Of a stretch of DNA of 64,000 bases, positions 49,694 through 58,594 are shown piece after piece. The position numbers and the translations under genes were made by a program. Under the pieces are notes generated by a model. It was not told the origin of the DNA and ran no database searches. It saw nothing but the letters and a program-made list of their open reading frames with translations. The DNA comes from Chloroflexota bacterium (GTDB lineage: Bacteria; Chloroflexota; Limnocylindria; Limnocylindrales; CSP1-4), in NCBI GenBank assembly GCA_016191425.1, contig JACPOR010000015.1, positions 19,956-83,955 on the forward strand, in the 5' to 3' direction. Numbering within the stretch: position 1 is the first letter of the stretch; each line of letters starts with the position of its first letter.

Positions 49694-50020
49694 CTACCGG
49701 TGGAACTCGAGATCCGGGCCCATTCGCTCCCGGAGGAACATCGAGTGGTGGCGTTCGAAGATCCATTCCCCGGCACGATGGCCGAAGGCGCGGACACTCT
49801 CATCCGCCTCCAGGCGGTCCAGCGTTGCGTAGTCCGGCAGGTCCAGCAGGATCACGTTGTCGAAGTCCCAGCCATGGGCGACGTTGTACCAGCCCATGAA
49901 CCGGATCCCGTACCTGGACTCGTACTCCTTCACCTGGCGCGGAAAGAGCGTCTTCATGAAGAACTTGAAGAACGGGTCGCGGCCGCGGCGGACGGAGAAA
50001 TACGTGGCGAGCACGGGCAC
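49694..50020 (-). CDS. NIPSNAP-like (dimeric alpha/beta barrel) protein
   Basis: 108 residues. MPVLATYFSVRRGRDPFFKF, YGIRFMGWYNVAHGWDFDNV, ILLDLPDYATLDRLEADESV and AGEWIFERHHSMFLRERMGP look like the ferredoxin-like dimeric alpha/beta barrel used by NIPSNAP, EthD and antibiotic-monooxygenase proteins. No catalytic residues can be assigned. GTG start with AAGGAGG at about 13 bases. It is followed closely by the acidic duplicated protein, suggesting a joint role. Confidence 0.6.
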   Translation of the reverse strand: MPVLATYFSVRRGRDPFFKFFMKTLFPRQVKEYESRYGIRFMGWYNVAHGWDFDNVILLDLPDYATLDRLEADESVRAFGHRAGEWIFERHHSMFLRERMGPDLEFHR

Positions 50021-50073
50021 GGAACTGGCGGGCCTCCTTCAGATGGCAAGGCGCCGATCCGCGGCGCCGCTGG

Positions 50074-50481
50074 CTATTCTCGCACGCCGCCGCTCGCGGG
50101 CCCCATCGGTGTCTCACCCGGCTCCGGCGCCGGGATGGCCGGGTCGCGAGTGCCCGAGGCGTCCTCGATCTCGCCCACCGTCGGGCTGCTTGAGGCCAGC
50201 GGCCGGCGCCGGCCGGCGCGTCGATCGGCCGCAACGAGCCGGAGCAGGAAGATGACGGTCTGGCCGGCCAACAGCAGCAGGATCAGGACGACGAACAGCA
50301 GGGCCGCGCTCAGCCAGAAGGGCCAGGCCCAGGCGACGCTCAGGGGCGTCAGGATCAGCAGCGCTCCGAGTACCACGAGCTGGAACCAGAAGCAGCCGAG
50401 GCCGGGACCCTTCTCCGAATCGAGGGGTACCCCCTTGTACTCCACGTCGCGCGCCGTCGGGGGCGGCTCCTTGTCAGTCAC
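50074..50481 (-). CDS. Two-helix membrane protein
   Basis: 135 residues: a polar N-terminus with YKGVPLDSEKGPGLGCFWFQ, two adjacent helices (LVVLGALLILTPLSVAWAW, WLSAALLFVVLILLLLAGQ, then TVIFLLRLV) and a Pro-rich cytoplasmic tail. No family recognised. GTG 50481 follows a TACCAT hexamer by 6 bases. It is divergent from the PLP decarboxylase gene. Confidence 0.7.
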   Translation of the reverse strand: MTDKEPPPTARDVEYKGVPLDSEKGPGLGCFWFQLVVLGALLILTPLSVAWAWPFWLSAALLFVVLILLLLAGQTVIFLLRLVAADRRAGRRRPLASSSPTVGEIEDASGTRDPAIPAPEPGETPMGPASGGVRE

Positions 50482-50487
50482 CCGGAC

Positions 50488-50493
50488 ATGGTA
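50488..50493 (-). promoter_or_regulatory. Leaderless -10 element (TACCAT)
   Basis: On the minus strand TACCAT ends 6 bases before GTG 50481. Confidence 0.5.
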
Positions 50494-50530
50494 TCGACGT
50501 GGGCGGATCCGGGTCCCGGCGTTGCCGCCA

Positions 50531-50641
50531 TCATCGACCGCACCTCACCATGAGATCGACCTGGATGATCGCCGGCTGCGGCAGGCAGCCCGATCCGGTC
50601 ACCTTGTCGCGCAGCTCGATGTGGTTCTCCGGCGGTCCCAT
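50531..50641 (-). CDS. Possible 36-residue peptide
   Basis: MGPPENHIELRDKVTGSG followed by CLPQPAIIQVDLMVRCGR has the balanced composition of a real protein, unlike the Arg/Pro-rich frames around it, and fills the gap between two divergent genes. GGAG lies only 4 bases before the ATG. It could be the end of a decayed gene. Nothing supports a function. Confidence 0.3.
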   Translation of the reverse strand: MGPPENHIELRDKVTGSGCLPQPAIIQVDLMVRCGR

Positions 50642-50710
50642 CTTCTCCGGCGGAGCATCTTCTCCAGCGGTCCCATCGAGACGCGGTGAGCCTCATCGTC
50701 GCGCCTCCCG

Positions 50711-50716
50711 TACCAT
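50711..50716 (+). promoter_or_regulatory. Leaderless -10 element (TACCAT)
   Basis: TACCAT ends 6 bases before ATG 50723. Confidence 0.55.
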
Positions 50717-50722
50717 CGGCCG

Positions 50723-52318
50723 ATGCCGGATTCGCCACGTCAGCCGCGCCAGACACGGCCCCCGATTCCGCCGGACTTCATGGACCGGTTCGCGTGGCAC
50801 CCGGAGCCCGAGCTGCTCGGCGTTCGTGATCCGGATGTCTCTCGTGAGGCGCTCCGGTCGATCGGCGTGGCGACCTGGGATGCCGGCCTCGACTACCTCT
50901 ACGACCAGGCGCTCGAGCGGGCCATGGGCGAGACGACCGGGTATGCCGACCTCCGCTCCCGCTACTTCGGGCCGTCGGGCGAACCGGGGCCGGCTCCCGA
51001 CGAGCCGACCCCCCTGGCCGCCCTCCTGGAGGAATTCCGGACGCGCGTCGCGCCGCATACGGTCAGTGCCTTCCACCCGCGATCGTTCGGCTACTTCACG
51101 CCGGCGCCTCTCACGGCATCGATCGTGGGCGAGGTCCTGAGCCAGTTTGCCCAGCAGGGAGTGGACATCTTCCACGCAGGGCCCGTCGCGGCAACCATGG
51201 AAGAGGAAGTGATCCGCTGGCTCTGTGACATCATCGGCTACGACCGCGACAGCTTCGGGATCCTCACCTCCGGTGGGGTGATGGCGAACTTCATCGGGAT
51301 GGCCCTGGTCCGTGATACCCACGTCCCCCAGCTGCTCGGCCTGGACCGGCCGCCGAGGGGTCACACGCTCGAAGGCCTCCGCGTCTACACCGGCGACCAG
51401 AGCCACTTCTCCATCGGGCGCGCCCTAGACGAGCTCGGATTCCCGCCCGAGACCCTCGTTTCCGTGCCCGCGGATGTGGACTTCCGACTGCGGGGCGACG
51501 AGGTGGCTGCGGCGATCGCCGAGGACCGCGCGGCGGGGCGCACCCCGGTCGCGATCGCTGCCGTCGCCGGGTCGACGAACACCGGTGCTGTGGATGCCAT
51601 CGTCGAGCTCGCCGACGTGGCTGCGGGCGAGGGCCTCTGGCTCCACGTGGACGCCGCCTACGGCGCCGCAGCTCGCCTGTCGGCACGGGACGCCGATCGG
51701 GTGATGGGCCTCGATCGAGCCGACTCGGTGACCATCGATCCCCACAAGTGGTTCTTCCAGGCCTACGACATCGGTGGGCTGATGATCCGACGTGGCGTGG
51801 CGCTCGAGGAGGTGTTCGGCGGACGGAGACCGGAGTACTACCGGGCCGGCCACGCCTCGATGGCCGCCTCCGTCCCCGATCCACACGACGCCGGGCTGAA
51901 CTTCTGGAAGCTCGGGTTCGAGGGCACCCGGCGATGGCGGGCGCTCAAGCTGTGGTTTTCATGGCGCCACCTCGGGACGCCCGGTTTTGGACGGTTGATC
52001 GAGGCCAACAATGATCTCGCGGCACATCTCGCGGTGGTCATCGCGGCGAGCCCCGACTTCGAGGCGCTTCCGGCCGTGCCCTCCCTGTCGGTCGTGTGCT
52101 TCCGCCACCTCGTCGACGGTCTCGACGCCGGGGCCCTCGATGAGCATCAGGACCGAATTCAGGATGCCCTCGAGTCGTCCGGGGCCGGTTGGGTATCCAC
52201 CACGCGGTTGCGCGGGGCGACATGGCTGCGCGCTGGCATCCTCAACACGCAGGCGACGGAATCCGACGTGGAAGGCCTGCTCGATACGCTCCGGGAGCTC
52301 GCCGCCAACGTGGGCTAG
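50723..52318 (+). CDS. PLP-dependent group II amino-acid decarboxylase
   Basis: 531 residues of the aromatic-L-amino-acid/glutamate decarboxylase fold. FGYFTPAPLTASIVGEVLSQ, GILTSGGVMANFIGMALVRD, VAGSTNTGAVDAIVELADVA, WLHVDAAYGAAA and TIDPHKWFFQ with the PLP lysine K342. The products could be aromatic amines or GABA-like compounds; the substrate cannot be set from sequence. The N-terminal 90 residues are as expected for the family. Its stop TAG overlaps the stop of the convergent zinc-ribbon gene in the shared CTAG at 52315-52318. Confidence 0.9.
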   Translation: MPDSPRQPRQTRPPIPPDFMDRFAWHPEPELLGVRDPDVSREALRSIGVATWDAGLDYLYDQALERAMGETTGYADLRSRYFGPSGEPGPAPDEPTPLAALLEEFRTRVAPHTVSAFHPRSFGYFTPAPLTASIVGEVLSQFAQQGVDIFHAGPVAATMEEEVIRWLCDIIGYDRDSFGILTSGGVMANFIGMALVRDTHVPQLLGLDRPPRGHTLEGLRVYTGDQSHFSIGRALDELGFPPETLVSVPADVDFRLRGDEVAAAIAEDRAAGRTPVAIAAVAGSTNTGAVDAIVELADVAAGEGLWLHVDAAYGAAARLSARDADRVMGLDRADSVTIDPHKWFFQAYDIGGLMIRRGVALEEVFGGRRPEYYRAGHASMAASVPDPHDAGLNFWKLGFEGTRRWRALKLWFSWRHLGTPGFGRLIEANNDLAAHLAVVIAASPDFEALPAVPSLSVVCFRHLVDGLDAGALDEHQDRIQDALESSGAGWVSTTRLRGATWLRAGILNTQATESDVEGLLDTLRELAANVG

Positions 52319-53205
52319 CTGTGATTCCCGGACACGTTGTTGACGAACGCCGATGCCACGCCCGGTGCACCGGCGCGGATCCCGCGATGGTCGGTCGTCA
52401 TGGCGCGCTGGCCGGCCGTCATGGGACGATGGCCGGCAGTCATGGCGCGATGGCCGGTCGGCGGTGACGGCGCAGCGGGCCCCGCCGGAGTCCACCACCG
52501 GCCGCGGTGCTCGATGTGGTGCATCAACATCGCTGCGTACCGGAGTGGCCATGCTCGATAGCCGTCGATTTCGGTGCCCGGCCGAGCGTGCATGAGCCCG
52601 ATCCGATGAACCAGCTCGATCAGGCCATGGGCAGTCCCGGACAACAGCGCCCGGGGTGATCGCAGCGTGGACTTCCCGTCATCGGAGGGTGTCATCACCT
52701 CGAGGTCCGGGGTCCAGGCGCGGCGACACCTGTAGCAGGCCGTCGCGCCCGTGGGGTTGAGCGACCGGCACTCGGGGCAGGACCACCAGGAGGCGGGGAC
52801 GACGGGCGCCAAACGGTTTCCGGCACGGCGGACGACGCCGCGAACGAGGACCGAGATCAGGAGCAGACCCCCGCTCGCCAGGCCGAGCGGCCGGAGCCAG
52901 TCGGAGATGCGGGGCGGGCTGGCAGCGTCGCCCGGATTCGAGTACGCGCCGACGAGTTCCGTGACGACGCAGGCGAGCCGGAGGTCGAGGCCCGCCGGTC
53001 CCTTGTCCGGATAGCGCTCCGAGCACGTCGGGGGTCGCTGCGAGGCCTCGGCCGAGGGCTCGGTAGAGGGCTCGACAGCGGCTGCCGCGCCTGCCGAAGC
53101 CGTGAGGGCGATGAACAGGGCGAACCCGATGACGACCCGCGCGATTCGCGACCCCACCGTGGCGTGTCGGCTCAGGCGCGATGCGGACCGACCCCCGAGA
53201 CGCAC
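52315..53205 (-). CDS. Membrane zinc-ribbon protein with a repeat-derived C-terminus
   Basis: 296 residues: signal helix (VVIGFALFIALTASAGAAAA), a short outside part with Cys pairs (PPTCSERYPDKGPAG, LDLRLACVVTEL), a membrane helix at about 105-125 and a cytoplasmic zinc ribbon WSCPECRSLNPTGATACYRC (C143, C146, C157, C160). The last 50 residues are built from 7-residue repeats (GHRAMTA, GHRPMTA, GQRAMTT) encoded by a 21-base tandem array. No family recognised beyond the ribbon. It follows the oxidoreductase gene by 12 bases. Confidence 0.7.
   Translation of the reverse strand: MRLGGRSASRLSRHATVGSRIARVVIGFALFIALTASAGAAAAVEPSTEPSAEASQRPPTCSERYPDKGPAGLDLRLACVVTELVGAYSNPGDAASPPRISDWLRPLGLASGGLLLISVLVRGVVRRAGNRLAPVVPASWWSCPECRSLNPTGATACYRCRRAWTPDLEVMTPSDDGKSTLRSPRALLSGTAHGLIELVHRIGLMHARPGTEIDGYRAWPLRYAAMLMHHIEHRGRWWTPAGPAAPSPPTGHRAMTAGHRPMTAGQRAMTTDHRGIRAGAPGVASAFVNNVSGNHS
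52385..52462. repeat. 21-base coding tandem repeat
   Basis: GTCATGGCGCGCTGGCCGGCC-like units with period 21 encode the heptapeptide repeats at the C-terminus of the zinc-ribbon protein. Confidence 0.88.
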
Positions 53206-53216
53206 GTCTCGGTCGC

Positions 53217-54560
53217 TCAGGAGCCTTCCGGGTCGCTGCTTCGACGATCCCGTTCCGTGGCCCCACGCAGCGCCACTCGGTCCTGCAGCCGGAAGAGCTC
53301 ACCCACAATAGGCAGAAACCAGGGCCTGCCTTCATACGGAGCAGGGATCAACCGAAACGGGAGCTGCGCCAGGGCAGGAGGCTCGCCACCACCGAGCCAT
53401 TCGGCGGCCCGGGTGCCGAGATACGTCGACATGAGCACGCCGGTCCCGGAGTAGCCGGTCGCGTGCATGACGCCGCCGAGGCGCCCGACATGAGGCATCC
53501 GATCCAACGTCATGGCGACCTTGCCGCCCCACGAATACTCGACCCGATAGCCCGCAAGCTGCGGATGAATCTCGAGCATTCGACGGTGCAGGAGCCGTGC
53601 CGTGCGGTCGGTTGTCGTCGGCAGGAAACTGACCCGGCCGCCGAAGATGAGTCGCCGGTCCGCCGAGACGTGCCAGTAGGACAGGAAGTTCTTGGTGTCG
53701 AAATACGCCCGTCCGGTCGGCGAGATCTCGTGGGCGAGATCGGCCGGCAGGGGCTCGGAGGCGATGATGTAGCTCCCGATGGGGACGATCCGTCGTCGCA
53801 CGCTCGGGTCGGATCCGTCCGCGTACCCGTTGGTGGCCACGAGGACGTCACGAGCCAGGATGGCGCCGCGGGCCGTCTCGACGACGAACCGGCCATCGGC
53901 CTGGCGGCGGATCGAGAGTGCCGGTGTGCGTTCGTGGAGATCGGCCCCGGCGCGCTCGGCCATCCCGACGAGCCCGGCGAACCACTTGCCGGGGTGCAGC
54001 ACGCCTCCGGGGTCAATCGCCAGGCCGCCGTGGTAGGCGTCGGTACCGATCTCGGAACGAAGGTCGTCCCGTTCGATCACGCGGGCACGCATGCCGAACG
54101 CCTCCAATGAGGACGCGCCGGCCGGGAATTCGGCCGCATGGCTGGGCGCCCAAGCCAGTTCGAGCCAGCCGGTCATCCTGAGCTCGGCCTCGACATCGCT
54201 GTCCCGGATCAACCCCGATACGAGCTCCAGGGCCTCGAGGGTTTCGGCGTAGATGGCACGGGCCAGCTCATCGCCGTAGCGCTTCACGAGCGCCTGCGGC
54301 CCCCACTTGAAGCCGGGATGGATGATGCCGCCGTTGCGCGTGGATGCTCCCCAGCCCAGCGTCCTCGCCTCGAGGAGCACGGCCTTCGCGCCCTGGAGCG
54401 CGAGCTTCCGGGCTGCGGCGACGCCGGTGTAGCCGCCGCCCACAATCGCAACGTCGACGACATCCGGCAGCTGCCGGCCACTCCGGTCGCGCAGCTGGGG
54501 CATCGTTGCAAGCCAGTACGGGCTGCGCGCGTAGTCGCGATTCAGCGACGGTGTGGACAT
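53217..54560 (-). CDS. FAD-dependent amine/amino-acid oxidoreductase (DAO family)
   Basis: 447 residues. N-terminal FAD motif AIVGGGYTGVAAARKLALQG, then LLEARTLGWGASTRNGGIIH, GGLAIDPGGVLHPGKWFAGL, VATNGYADGS, and the C-terminal HATGYSGTGVLMSTYLG. This is the pattern of glycine-oxidase and gamma-glutamylputrescine-oxidase-like enzymes that oxidise amines or N-methyl amino acids. Start ATG 54560 (MSTPSLNRDYARSPYWLAT) has AGGA about 9 bases upstream; a nearby ATG at 54569 is possible. It lies 71 bases after pyrC and is unrelated to pyrimidine synthesis. Confidence 0.88.
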   Translation of the reverse strand: MSTPSLNRDYARSPYWLATMPQLRDRSGRQLPDVVDVAIVGGGYTGVAAARKLALQGAKAVLLEARTLGWGASTRNGGIIHPGFKWGPQALVKRYGDELARAIYAETLEALELVSGLIRDSDVEAELRMTGWLELAWAPSHAAEFPAGASSLEAFGMRARVIERDDLRSEIGTDAYHGGLAIDPGGVLHPGKWFAGLVGMAERAGADLHERTPALSIRRQADGRFVVETARGAILARDVLVATNGYADGSDPSVRRRIVPIGSYIIASEPLPADLAHEISPTGRAYFDTKNFLSYWHVSADRRLIFGGRVSFLPTTTDRTARLLHRRMLEIHPQLAGYRVEYSWGGKVAMTLDRMPHVGRLGGVMHATGYSGTGVLMSTYLGTRAAEWLGGGEPPALAQLPFRLIPAPYEGRPWFLPIVGELFRLQDRVALRGATERDRRSSDPEGS

Positions 54561-54630
54561 CGCGCACATCCTAGCGGGACCTCGTGACCGGTGACGGTGC
54601 CGGATGGACGGCCGCCCCAAGTCGATGGGC

Positions 54631-56102
54631 TCAGGCTTCCGGCGCCTCGTAGGCGATCCGTCCACCGGCCACGGTCAGGATGACGCGGCCGGGCAGCGAC
54701 CGGCCGAGGAGCGGCGAGTTCTTGCCCTTCGAAGCGAGTGCATCGGCGTTGACCGTCCATCGTTGGGATCGATCGAAGACCACGAGATCCGCGGGAGCCC
54801 CCTCCACCAGCCCGCGCGGCCACGATCCGCGCGCCGCCCGGGCCCCGAGCACGCGCGCCGGGCCCGTGGTCAACGCCGCGATGGCCGTGGAGAGCGTCAG
54901 TCGACCGGCATCTACGGCGGCGAGCACGATACCGAGGGCCGTCTCGATGCCACTGATACCGCTGGCCGCCAGCCCGAATTCGACTGCCTTGTCGACCGCG
55001 GCGTGGGGCGCGTGGTCCGTGGCGATCGCGTCGGCGGTGCCGTCGACGAGGGCCGCGAGGCAGGCCATGGCGTCCTCGGCCGCCCGGAGCGGAGGGTTCA
55101 CGCGGAGCGAGGGATCGAACGGCGGCGCCACGATGGACCCATCCCGCCACGGGTCACCGGCGGCGCCGTCCGATACGATCGATTCCCAGCTCCAGCGTCG
55201 AACGCCGGCTACCCAGGCATCGGTGAGTGCCAGGTGGTGTGGCGTCACGTCGCAGGTGACGGGCAGCCCGACCCGCTTTGCCTGGCGCACGAGCGCAAGC
55301 GACGCCGCGGTCGAGAGGTGGGTCAGGTGGAGTCGCACGGCTGGAGCGTCGCGCACCACATCGGCAAGGATCGCGATGTCCCTGCCCACGGCCGTGGCTT
55401 CCGCCGACCCGGGCCAGCCCCGAAGGCCCAGGACGGTGGCCACCAGTCCTTCATTCGCCTCGGAACCCTCCGTCAGCGTCGCATCCTCCGGATGGTCCAC
55501 GATCGGAAGGCCGAGCATGCCGGCGTAGACGAGCGCGTTGCGGAGCAGCGCCGCCGAGCGGACCGGTGCGCCGTCATCGCTGAAGCCGACGACGCCTGCG
55601 TCAGCCAGTTCGCCGAGCAGCGCGAGCTGCTCCCCCGTCCTGCCCATTGACACCGCACCGAGGGCGAGCAGGACGACGGGTGATCCGGAAGCGGTCGCGG
55701 CGTCGTGAATGCGGGCAAGGACGGACGGCTCGTCGAGTGCCGGTGTCGTGTTGGGCATGACGCAGACGGTCGTGAAACCGCCGTGGGCGGCGGCCGCGAG
55801 GCCTGTCGCGACCGTTTCCGCGTCCTCGTCGCCGGGCTCTCGAAAATGGACGTGCAGATCAAGAAACCCGGGGGCGACGATCACGCCGCCGGCGTCGATT
55901 CCCTCCGAATCGGCGCCTTCCAGCCACGTGACGGCTTCGATGATGCCGTCGGTGACGACGATCTCACCCGGCCCCTCGCGTCCCGAGGCCGGATCAACGA
56001 GCCATGCCCGTGAGATGTCGAGGTCCGCCAGGGCGGCGGCAGGGGCCAAGGCGGCGGCAGGGGCCGGGGCGGCAACGCCCGCGCCGCGGCCATTTGCCGT
56101 GC

Positions 56103-56106
<4 letters not shown>
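54631..56106 (-). CDS. pyrC: Dihydroorotase
   Basis: 491 residues, class I amidohydrolase. FLDLHVHFREPG (metal ligands and the carbamate-type site), HGGFTTVCVMPNTTPALDEP, GVVGFSDDGAPV, HLTHLSTAASLALVRQAK, and ATDHAPHAAVDKAVEF with the catalytic Asp are present. It closes carbamoyl-aspartate to dihydroorotate. The first 25 residues are an Ala/Pro repeat not found in relatives; the conserved frame starts at about 29. ATGA overlap with pyrB (56103-56106). Confidence 0.94.
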
Positions 56107-57922
<1,816 letters not shown>

Positions 57923-57951
57923 TCATGGCCGGTCCTCGAAGGTTCCAGCGG

Positions 57952-57981
57952 AGTCTACCGCGCGAGGCGGCCGACGGTCAG
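57952..57981 (-). promoter_or_regulatory. Candidate pyrR promoter
   Basis: CTGACC (57981-57976), an 18-base spacer and TAGACT (57957-57952) on the minus strand. Transcription would start near 57945, giving a leader of about 115 bases that contains the PyrR box. Confidence 0.4.
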
Positions 57982-58001
57982 GCGACGGAGACGGCAGGCG
58001 G

Positions 58002-58562
58002 TCAATAGACGGAGACGGCCACCCGCGTCGTGCCGGACCACCAGCCACAGCCGCAGATGGCGAAGAAGTCGGGGCGGTACATGTCAATGATCCGGCCGGT
58101 ACCGGCGACAGGGCCATAATCGTTCACGACCCGATCGATGCAGCCACTCGCACCGCAGACGACGATGACCGTCCCCCTCGGTAGGCGCATCGCGGTGGTC
58201 CCGTTGTCGTAGAAGCTGGCGTAGCCGCTGACCTTGTACCGGGGAGCCTTCCATGCCCATGCCGCGGTCACGGTCGGCAGCTTCGGGGAGACGCGCGCGG
58301 CGGGCGCGGGCCCGGGCTCCTCGGCGGGCTCGGTGAACGTGGATCCGGCATCCAGCCGGCTGGCCGACGCGTACGCCGGATCGGCAGCCTCGATCGTCGG
58401 GATCGATCGGCCACCGTTCGCCGCAAGGATGACTTCGCGGAATGCTGCCGGTGTGATGGGCTGATCGGTACTCGGTTCGGTTGAGCCGACCAGACCCGGC
58501 AACGATCCGAGCACGAGCACGGCGGTGAGCGCCGCGATCGCGACCGTCCTGCTGGGTCGCAC
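58002..58562 (-). CDS. Secreted double-psi beta-barrel (RlpA-like) protein
   Basis: 186 residues with a signal peptide (VAIAALTAVLVLGSLPGLVG). After a Pro/Ala linker the C-terminal 90 residues read KVSGYASFYDNGTTAMRLPR, GTVIVVCGASGCIDRVVNDY and RIIDMYRPDFFAICG, the DPBB core of RlpA/expansin-like proteins with the final D-x-S/Y-x2-F-x2-I pattern. It may bind or cut cell-wall glycan; the RlpA catalytic Asp is present in VVNDYGPV, but its role is inferred. It has its own region between pyrR and the anti-sigma gene. Confidence 0.78.
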   Translation of the reverse strand: MRPSRTVAIAALTAVLVLGSLPGLVGSTEPSTDQPITPAAFREVILAANGGRSIPTIEAADPAYASASRLDAGSTFTEPAEEPGPAPAARVSPKLPTVTAAWAWKAPRYKVSGYASFYDNGTTAMRLPRGTVIVVCGASGCIDRVVNDYGPVAGTGRIIDMYRPDFFAICGCGWWSGTTRVAVSVY

Positions 58563-58594
58563 GGCGTGAATCTACGGCATTCGCCGTATTGTCG

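Noticed and set aside
50478..50756. Minus-strand frame of 92 codons upstream of the decarboxylase
   Set aside because: It overlaps the decarboxylase promoter and start and has shadow-type composition; the 36-residue frame in the same place reads better.
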